Shown here: positions 1-3,921 of the stretch, one piece after another | Layout: every line of letters starts with the position of its first letter | Numbering within the stretch: position 1 is the first letter of the stretch | Source: an uncultured Synechococcus sp. | GTDB taxonomy: Bacteria > Cyanobacteriota > Cyanobacteriia > PCC-6307 > Cyanobiaceae | Direction of reading: 5' to 3' | DNA length: 5,877 nt | Assembly (NCBI GenBank): GCA_937975655.1 | Contig: CALJTZ010000447.1 | Location: 1-5,877, forward strand | Notes under the pieces: model-generated | Databases searched by the model: none | What the model saw: the letters and a program-made list of their open reading frames with translations, nothing else | Told to the model about the DNA's origin: nothing | Program-made: the position numbers and the translations under genes

Positions 1-178
1 CATCGCGACCGCTGTCAATCACTTCTTGCGGTGCCCGCAGGATGCTGAAGATGCTGCCCACCGAAACATTCACGTCGATGTTGCTTGAGCCATCCAGCGG
101 GTCAAACACCAGCAGGTACTTGCCGCGCGCGTAGGCCTGCGGGATCTGGCGCGGGCCGTCCATCTCCTCGCTGGCCAG
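1..178 (-). other. fbp: Internal fragment of class I fructose-1,6-bisphosphatase (fbp), fused in frame to the TrmJ-like N-terminus
   Basis: Residues about 103-161 of the frame starting at 484 carry the class I FBPase core: ASEEMD (104-109, the metal-binding acidic pair), then GKYLLVFDPLDGSSNID (121-137, the signature metal and phosphate site) and VNVSVGSIFSILR. FBPase hydrolyses fructose-1,6-bisphosphate to fructose-6-phosphate in gluconeogenesis and the Calvin cycle. By comparison with the E. coli enzyme (about 330 residues), roughly the first 90 residues are missing, so the AMP-site region is not encoded here. The gene continues beyond the window. All four prolines in this part use CCG, against one of six in the methyltransferase part, a small sample that fits a different origin. 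My impression is that the wording (KYLLVFDPLDGSSNIDVNVSVG) is closer to proteobacterial FBPases than to the cyanobacterial type, but this is untested. Confidence 0.8.
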
Positions 179-484
179 GCCGGCCAGCAGCCAGCGCAGC
201 CCTTCCTGGGGGCCGCTCACGGGCAGGCCCTCCTGCTCGATGCGGCCACTGGTGGCCACCACCCGGCGGCAATCCGCCACGGCCGAGGCCAGGTCTGGGA
301 ACAAGGTGGCCCGCTCCAGCAGCCAGCCCCCATGCACGGCCATGCGCCGTGCTTCTTCCCCCAGGTGATCGCAGCGGGGTGCCACCAGGCGCAGCTGGTC
401 GATAGCGAAGTTGGCGCAGAGCCTGGCCACGCTGCCCACGTTGAGGGGGCCCGCCGGCTCCACCAGCACCACCGCCAGCGTCAC
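1..484 (-). CDS. SpoU/TrmJ-type RNA methyltransferase N-terminus, running in frame into class I fructose-bisphosphatase; runs off window
   Basis: A single open frame of 161 codons runs from a GTG at 484-482 to the window edge without a stop. Residues 1 to about 95 read as the N-terminal part of a SpoU/TrmH-superfamily 2'-O-methyltransferase of the TrmJ type: VVLVEP, then PLNVGSVARLCANF (about 13-26), LRLVAP, RRMAVHGG and VVATSGR (75-81). These enzymes methylate tRNA or rRNA using AdoMet and are normally about 240 residues. The AdoMet-knot part expected next (a GRE/GPEDRGL-like motif, then SLNL) is absent. From about residue 103 the sequence is instead fructose-1,6-bisphosphatase. The GTG overlaps the cytM TGA by 4 nt, so translation is probably coupled to cytM; no Shine-Dalgarno is visible. 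The methyltransferase identity of the first part is fairly certain. As written, the product would lack the catalytic half of the methyltransferase. Confidence 0.75.
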   Translation of the reverse strand, partial: MTLAVVLVEPAGPLNVGSVARLCANFAIDQLRLVAPRCDHLGEEARRMAVHGGWLLERATLFPDLASAVADCRRVVATSGRIEQEGLPVSGPQEGLRWLLAGLASEEMDGPRQIPQAYARGKYLLVFDPLDGSSNIDVNVSVGSIFSILRAPQEVIDSGRD

Positions 485-867
485 GAGAGCTGATGCAGGT
501 AGGAGAGCAGGTCGGCCATGGCCTGGGGCTCCGGCTGGAAGCGGGGCATGGGTGGCGTACGGCCACTCACCACCTGCTGGATCAACTGTCGATTGTTCTT
601 GCGCTCGGCAACGCCATGCAGGTTGGGGCCCACCAGCCCCTGGGCAGCAATGCCGTGGCAGCCGGCGCAGTTGATCAGAAACAGCTGCTCACCGCGCTCC
701 ATCGAGCCCCCCAGCTGCAACGTGCTGCGGGTGTAGGGATCGCTGCGGGCTGCTGGCAAAGCAAAGGCCAGCACCAGCACCACACAGGCGGTGGCCAGCA
801 GCACCAGGGCGGAGATCAGGCCTCGCTTGGGGCCGTCGATGGGGGTTGGCGTTGGCTCTGCGGTCAC
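481..867 (-). CDS. cytM: Cytochrome M, membrane-anchored c-type cytochrome
   Basis: This encodes 128 residues from a GTG at 867. After a short polar N-terminus there is one hydrophobic segment (about 16-38), which fits an uncleaved signal anchor, then a small mono-haem domain with CAGCH (67-71, covalent haem with His71 as axial ligand) and a likely distal ligand Met107 in TPPMPRF. Length, single anchor and gene neighbours fit cyanobacterial cytochrome M, a low-abundance c-type cytochrome of the photosynthetic and respiratory membranes whose exact role is debated. The frame stays open further up to 1062, but that would overlap the divergent petG, and the upstream residues do not look like cytochrome sequence, so the GTG at 867 is preferred. 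No Shine-Dalgarno is visible. Its TGA overlaps the GTG of the downstream methyltransferase gene. Confidence 0.85.
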   Translation of the reverse strand: MTAEPTPTPIDGPKRGLISALVLLATACVVLVLAFALPAARSDPYTRSTLQLGGSMERGEQLFLINCAGCHGIAAQGLVGPNLHGVAERKNNRQLIQQVVSGRTPPMPRFQPEPQAMADLLSYLHQLS

Positions 868-888
868 AGTTGTTGCGCGGTGGTCACA
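862..888. repeat. Direct repeat GGTCACA, spaced 20 bp, at the cytM start
   Basis: GGTCACA occurs at 862-868 and again at 882-888, exactly 20 bp apart, or about two helical turns. The first copy overlaps the cytM GTG start. The following bases also agree partly (GT versus CT). It could be a same-face operator pair, or chance in a GC-rich region. Confidence 0.3.
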
Positions 889-943
889 CTGCCCACCCGG
901 GCCGTGGGAGAATTGTGCAACGCCTACCGGTTGCACCAGACCC
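868..943. promoter_or_regulatory. Shared cytM-petG divergent intergenic region with a 7-bp dyad
   Basis: This 76-nt gap must hold the promoters of both divergent genes unless they start inside each other. It contains a perfect dyad, GTGCAAC (915-921), an 8-nt spacer and GTTGCAC (930-936). On the minus strand a weak -10-like CACAAT (plus 912-917) overlaps the left arm. For petG the dyad would lie just upstream of the ATG, as an operator or a leader stem-loop. No strong -35/-10 pair stands out for either gene. Confidence 0.45.
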
Positions 944-1057
944 ATGATCGAACCCCTGCTCTGCGGCATCGTGCTCGGTCTGATTCCCGTGACCCTCACC
1001 GGACTGTTTGTGGCCGCCTGGAACCAGTACCGCCGTGGCAGCGCCCTGGGGGGCTGA
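944..1057 (+). CDS. petG: Cytochrome b6f complex subunit V (PetG)
   Basis: This encodes 37 residues starting MIEPLLCGIVLGLIPVTLTG and ending in a short basic, glycine-containing tail (NQYRRGSALGG). It is one transmembrane helix (about residues 4-26), and both length and sequence match PetG closely. PetG is a small subunit on the periphery of the cytochrome b6f complex, needed for its assembly or stability; the complex passes electrons from plastoquinol to plastocyanin or cytochrome c6 in the thylakoid membrane. It is the only gene on the plus strand here. It diverges from cytM across 76 nt and converges on rsmD with 19 nt between the stop codons. No Shine-Dalgarno precedes the ATG at 944. A strong hairpin at 1153-1193 may end or protect its transcript. 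Confidence 0.95.
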   Translation: MIEPLLCGIVLGLIPVTLTGLFVAAWNQYRRGSALGG

Positions 1058-1076
1058 TCCACAGGGTCCCTGGCTC

Positions 1077-1676
1077 TCAGTTCTGGGGGCTGTCCAGCTC
1101 GATCGCCTGCTGCAGCACCAGTACGGAGCTAGTTCCATAGCGCTTGTGCTTCACGGCTGTCCAGCCTGAGGGAATCTCAGGCTGGACAGCCGTTGCGTGT
1201 TCCCACAGCATCAGGCCACCTGCTTTGAGCCAGAGGCCCTGGTTCACCGCTGCGCCCACGGCGCCATACAGCCCAGCGCTGTAGGGCGGATCGGCATAGA
1301 TCAGATCAAAGCCCTGGGCCATCGGCGAACCTCCACAGCGCTGCTGCGCCCCCGCCCCCAGCCAGCGCAGCACCTCCTGGGCCACCACCACCACCTCCAC
1401 CGGCTGGGGCAACCCCCTGGCCACGGCCTCGAGATTGCTGCGGGCTGTGGTCTGCATGCGCCGGTCCTGGTCGACGGCCACAACGCCCGCCGCTCCTTTC
1501 TGCAGGGCCTCGCAGCCCATCACTCCGCTGCCACAGAACAGGTCCAGCCAGAGGGCTCCGGGCAGGTCTGCCGCCAGCATGTTCATCACCGCCAGTCGCA
1601 CCCGGGAGGGCGTGGGCCGGGCCACGCTGCCGGGCGGGCTCTGTAGTTTGCGGCCGCCGCTCAGGCGCAGGCTCAT
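1077..1676 (-). CDS. rsmD: 16S rRNA (guanine-966-N2)-methyltransferase RsmD family
   Basis: This encodes 199 residues from an ATG at 1676 that overlaps the hisH stop (ATGA). E. coli RsmD is 198 residues. It opens with SLRLSGGRKLQSP and RPTPSRVRLAVMNML, typical of this family. It then has the AdoMet-binding motif DLFCGSGVMG (45-54), a VAVDQD strand end (67-71), and the catalytic DPPY motif within LIYADPPY (126-132). RsmD methylates G966 of 16S rRNA, near the decoding site, during 30S assembly; the exact target here is inferred from the family. The frame is open further upstream to 1937, but that part is antisense-like low-complexity sequence overlapping hisH. The C-terminal codons T162-V175 lie inside a perfect 18-bp inverted repeat without disturbing family length. 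It is probably the last gene of the trxA-LOG-hisH-rsmD run. Confidence 0.9.
   Translation of the reverse strand: MSLRLSGGRKLQSPPGSVARPTPSRVRLAVMNMLAADLPGALWLDLFCGSGVMGCEALQKGAAGVVAVDQDRRMQTTARSNLEAVARGLPQPVEVVVVAQEVLRWLGAGAQQRCGGSPMAQGFDLIYADPPYSAGLYGAVGAAVNQGLWLKAGGLMLWEHATAVQPEIPSGWTAVKHKRYGTSSVLVLQQAIELDSPQN
1153..1193. repeat. Perfect 18-bp inverted repeat with 5-nt loop inside rsmD
   Basis: ACGGCTGTCCAGCCTGAG (1153-1170) and its exact reverse complement (1176-1193) flank the loop GGAAT. It lies wholly in the rsmD coding sequence (residues T162-V175) and 96 nt past the petG stop in the petG direction. The plus strand after the right arm reads TGCGTGTTCCC, which has no real T-run, so this is not a classical terminator, but the RNA hairpin would be very stable. 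It may be a petG 3'-end or stabilising element. Confidence 0.85.
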
Positions 1677-2299
1677 GACGGCTTGGACACCCAGCTGAGC
1701 CAGCGCTGCAGCATCTGCTGCCCTGCCAGGCTCGATTTCTCCGGGTGGAACTGGCAGGCGGCAACGGCGCCCTGCCAGAGGGCGGCCGTCACGGCCACGT
1801 CGCCGAAGGCCACCCGGGCGGTGATGCAGGCAGGATCGCTGGGCGCGGCGGCATAGGAATGCACGAAATACACCCAGGCGGTAGGGGCATCTTCGGGCAG
1901 CAGTGGGCTGGGTCTGGCGGGCAGTAGGGGCGCCCAACCCATGTGGGGAATGGGATGTCCCGGACTGCGGGGCAGCGCGGTCACCCGGCCCCGGATCAGG
2001 CCCAGGCCCTTGGCGCTGCCCTCATCGCTGGCCTCGAACAGCAGCTGCAAGCCCAGGCAGATGCCCAGCAGGGGCCGGCCAGCGGCGCACCAGGCCTGGA
2101 TGGCCGGAACGAGCCCCGAGGCCTGCAGCCGTTCCATCGCCGGATCGAAGGCCCCCACGCCCGGCAGCACCAAGCCTGCACAGGACGCCATGGCGGCGGG
2201 GGAGTGCACGGTTGTCACCTCGGCACCCAGCCGCTCGAAGGCTCGCTGCACCGAGTGCAGGTTGCCCATGCCGTAGTCGATCAGGCCGATGCGGGTCAT
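1673..2299 (-). CDS. hisH: Imidazole glycerol phosphate synthase glutaminase subunit HisH
   Basis: This encodes 208 residues, the usual HisH length. It is a class I glutamine amidotransferase: N-terminal RIGLIDYGMGNLHSV, oxyanion loop LPGVGAFD (45-52), nucleophile Cys81 in LLGICLGLQLLFE, the HisH-specific YFVHSY (144-149), and His185 and Glu187 in CQFHPEKS, completing the catalytic triad. HisH hydrolyses glutamine and channels ammonia to HisF, which makes imidazole glycerol phosphate and AICAR in histidine synthesis; the complex is cytosolic. hisF is not in this window. The ATG at 2299 overlaps the stop of the LOG gene and its own stop overlaps the rsmD start, both as ATGA, so coupled translation is likely. 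No Shine-Dalgarno is seen. AICAR from this step feeds the purine pathway that also uses GuaB3, encoded nearby. Confidence 0.95.
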   Translation of the reverse strand: MTRIGLIDYGMGNLHSVQRAFERLGAEVTTVHSPAAMASCAGLVLPGVGAFDPAMERLQASGLVPAIQAWCAAGRPLLGICLGLQLLFEASDEGSAKGLGLIRGRVTALPRSPGHPIPHMGWAPLLPARPSPLLPEDAPTAWVYFVHSYAAAPSDPACITARVAFGDVAVTAALWQGAVAACQFHPEKSSLAGQQMLQRWLSWVSKPS

Positions 2300-3270
2300 G
2301 GGCGTGGGGGTGTAGCGCAGAGACGTTGGCCAGGTTGCTCGATCGCGGCTGCGGTGGGCAGCTCCAGTCCGTTGAGGCGGTCGATCAGGCGATAGAGCAG
2401 GCCGATGCGGCGCTTATCGAGATGGAAGCGCAGGCAGGGCCGCAGGATGCCATGGGCATCACAACTCTCGCCCTGACTGATGGCGCCTTCCTCCACCAGC
2501 GCGTCGAAGTCGTGGTTGAGGCGGTCGAGGGTCTCGGCGGAAATGGCGGTATGGAGCAACAGCTCCATCACGTCTTCAGCGAACTGGGCGGTGTGGAACA
2601 CCCGGTAGAAGTGCGACACGTGATCCATGGCCTCAGCGGCGCTGCGGGCCTGCCTGAGCAGGGCGGTGTCCTCGGCGGAGATCAGGCCGCGGTTCACCAG
2701 CACCTCCTGCATCTCCTCCAGCCAGCTTGGCCAGAAGTCGTCGCCGGTCGGAGCGAGCATCACCAGGGGGATGGGCGGGGTGCGCCCTGTCTGGATCAGG
2801 GTCAGCGACTCGAACAGCTCATCAAACGTGCCGAAGCCGCCGGGCAGCACCACCAGGGCATCGCTCTCGCGCAGGAAGAACAGCTTGCGGGTGAAGAAAT
2901 AACGGAAGTGCAGCAGACGGCCATCACAGCCGCTTACGAAGCGATTGGCGTGCTGCTCAAAGGGCAGCTCCACATTCAGGCCGATGCTGTTGTCACAGCC
3001 GGCACCGCGGTTGGCCGCCTCCATGATGCCGCCCCCCGCGCCGGTCATCACCTCAAAGCCTCGCCGCACCGCCTCTGCGGCCAGCTCTTCGGCCAGTTGG
3101 TAGGAGGGGTCAGAGGGCTGGGTACGCGCCGAACCAAACACCGCCACCTTGCGGGTGTGGCGGTGGGGCTGAAACACCTGGAAGCCGTCGCGGATGTCGG
3201 CCAGGGCGCCGCTGATTAGACGCCACTCATCAAGATCGCTGCTGGTGCGCGAAATTTCCAGCAAACTCAC
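2296..3270 (-). CDS. Long LOG-family (TIGR00730-type) nucleotide-binding / phosphoribohydrolase-like protein
   Basis: From a GTG at 3270 this encodes 324 residues with the LOG/lysine-decarboxylase-like Rossmann domain. It begins RKVAVFGSAR (40-49), then GAGGGIMEAANRGA (77-90), FFTRKLFFLRESDALVVLPGGFGTFDELFE (125-154, holding the family motif PGGxGTxxE with its conserved Arg128) and a C-terminal extension from about residue 215 of unclear role. Small LOG proteins are cytokinin riboside 5'-monophosphate phosphoribohydrolases; longer bacterial relatives such as PpnN cleave purine or pyrimidine nucleotides. The true substrate cannot be told from sequence. It lies between trxA and hisH, overlapping hisH by 4 nt, so it is probably cotranscribed. 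The start is doubtful: the frame is open with plausible protein sequence (SPLEALAVLLQGHPQRRAIE) back to the trxA stop at 3388, but has no ATG, GTG or TTG there. Confidence 0.85.
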   Translation of the reverse strand: MSLLEISRTSSDLDEWRLISGALADIRDGFQVFQPHRHTRKVAVFGSARTQPSDPSYQLAEELAAEAVRRGFEVMTGAGGGIMEAANRGAGCDNSIGLNVELPFEQHANRFVSGCDGRLLHFRYFFTRKLFFLRESDALVVLPGGFGTFDELFESLTLIQTGRTPPIPLVMLAPTGDDFWPSWLEEMQEVLVNRGLISAEDTALLRQARSAAEAMDHVSHFYRVFHTAQFAEDVMELLLHTAISAETLDRLNHDFDALVEEGAISQGESCDAHGILRPCLRFHLDKRRIGLLYRLIDRLNGLELPTAAAIEQPGQRLCATPPRP

Positions 3271-3387
3271 GATGCTGCGCTCAATGGCGCGGCGCTGGGG
3301 ATGGCCCTGCAGCAGGACAGCCAGGGCCTCCAGCGGACTTTGCCCCGAAGGAGCGACGGGAGAACTGGCGGAACTCAGGGGAGCTGA

Positions 3388-3711
3388 TCAGAGGTATTTG
3401 GAAATCGTGCCCGCCAGGGTGGTCTTGGGAACGGCACCCACCACCGTGTCCACCTTCTGGCCGCCCTTGAACACCATCAGGGTGGGGATGCTGCGGATCC
3501 CGTACTGGCTGGCCACGTTGGGATTCTCGTCGGTGTTCAGTTTGAACACTTTGATCTTGCCCTCGAATTCCTTGGCGATCTCATCAACGATGGGAGCCAC
3601 CATGCGGCAGGGGCCGCACCAGGGGGCCCAGAAGTCCACCAGCACGGGCACATCACTCTTGAGCACGTCTTGCTCAAAGGAGGCGTCGGTGACGGCAGCG
3701 GCGCTGGACAT
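3388..3711 (-). CDS. trxA: Thioredoxin (m-type)
   Basis: This encodes 107 residues, full thioredoxin length, with the redox motif WCGPC (31-35, Cys32 and Cys35), the buried Asp26 in LVDFWAPWCGPC, the cis-proline Pro76 in IRSIPTLMVF, and the KGG(Q)KVDTVVGAVPK tail region of the fold. It resembles m-type thioredoxin, the main cytosolic disulfide reductase of cyanobacteria, which is reduced by ferredoxin- or NADPH-dependent thioredoxin reductase and controls Calvin-cycle and other enzymes. The start is the ATG at 3711. It lacks a Shine-Dalgarno and is instead preceded by a CCCTCCTC stretch resembling the 16S anti-Shine-Dalgarno itself. It heads the trxA-LOG-hisH-rsmD run, with a 117-nt gap to the LOG start. 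The upstream leader carries repeats and a candidate promoter. Confidence 0.95.
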   Translation of the reverse strand: MSSAAAVTDASFEQDVLKSDVPVLVDFWAPWCGPCRMVAPIVDEIAKEFEGKIKVFKLNTDENPNVASQYGIRSIPTLMVFKGGQKVDTVVGAVPKTTLAGTISKYL

Positions 3712-3735
3712 CCGAGGAGGGATCAGGGTTTTGGG

Positions 3736-3767
3736 AATCTAGCAACGCTGTTCGGCGTTGCATGCAA
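3736..3767 (-). promoter_or_regulatory. Candidate trxA promoter with over-long spacer filled by a dyad
   Basis: On the minus strand TTGCAT (plus 3767-3762) and TAGATT (plus 3741-3736) could be the -35 and -10 elements, separated by 20 nt. That spacer is exactly GCAACGC, TGTTCG, GCGTTGC (plus 3742-3761), a perfect 7-bp dyad. The start would fall a short distance before the ATG at 3711. A spacer of 19-20 nt with an operator dyad inside it is the arrangement seen in MerR-family promoters. A perfect 12-bp palindrome GTTGCATGCAAC (3757-3768) overlaps the -35. Confidence 0.35.
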
Positions 3768-3778
3768 CCACCATTGAA

Positions 3779-3801
3779 GTCGTAACCGTCGAGGTCGTAA
3801 C
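3779..3801 (-). repeat. Two GTTACGAC direct repeats upstream of trxA
   Basis: GTTACGAC (minus strand) occurs at plus 3794-3801 and 3779-3786, with a 15-bp period, just upstream of the candidate -35. GTTAC matches the half-site core of the cyanobacterial HLR1/RpaB box, but HLR1 repeats are spaced 10 bp apart and have GTTACA, so this is at best a variant. It could be an activator site. Confidence 0.4.
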
Positions 3802-3840
3802 AGTGGGTGGTGGCTGCTGGGTGTTGCTGCAGCGGAAGAC

Positions 3841-3862
3841 AAAAAGCCCGGACGCGCCGGGC
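3841..3862 (-). terminator. Intrinsic terminator after guaB3
   Basis: Read on the minus strand, GCCCGG (plus 3862-3857), loop CGCGT and CCGGGC (plus 3851-3846) form a 6-bp all-GC stem, followed directly by TTTTTGTCTT. This is a classical Rho-independent terminator, placed about 60 nt beyond the guaB3 stop and upstream of the trxA leader. It separates the CAAD-guaB3 pair from the trxA run. Confidence 0.8.
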
Positions 3863-3883
3863 CGGGGGGTGTGAGGAGTGTGA

Positions 3884-3895
3884 GGGCCGAAGCCC
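3884..3895 (-). other. GGGC-UUCG-GCCC tetraloop hairpin in the guaB3 3' UTR
   Basis: On the minus strand GGGCTTCGGCCC forms a 4-bp stem closed by the exceptionally stable C(UUCG)G tetraloop. It sits between the guaB3 stop and the terminator, so the transcript would end in two hairpins in tandem. It may block 3' exonucleases. Confidence 0.6.
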
Positions 3896-3921
3896 GCACG
3901 CCTTGAGGCTAACGCCGGCGT

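Noticed and set aside
868..1062. Upstream extension of cytM to an ATG at 1062
   Set aside because: It would run across the divergent petG and the intergenic dyad and gives a protein 65 residues longer than typical cytochrome M.
493..1140. 215-codon plus-strand frame over cytM and petG
   Set aside because: It overlaps the real cytM antisense and runs through petG in a different frame, with no recognisable protein sequence.
1677..1937. Upstream extension of rsmD to an ATG at 1937
   Set aside because: The added 87 residues overlap hisH fully and look like frame-shifted low-complexity sequence. Family length and the ATGA overlap favour 1676.
1903..3219. 438-codon open frame on the plus strand
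   Set aside because: It lies antisense to hisH and the LOG gene, both with intact catalytic motifs. Long stop-free antisense frames are expected in GC-rich coding DNA, and the product shows no domain.
3770..3799. Peptide YDLDGYDFNG readable on the minus strand, resembling an Asp-rich calcium-binding loop
   Set aside because: It belongs to a frame that starts inside guaB3 out of frame; the pattern comes from the GTTACGAC repeat in the trxA leader.
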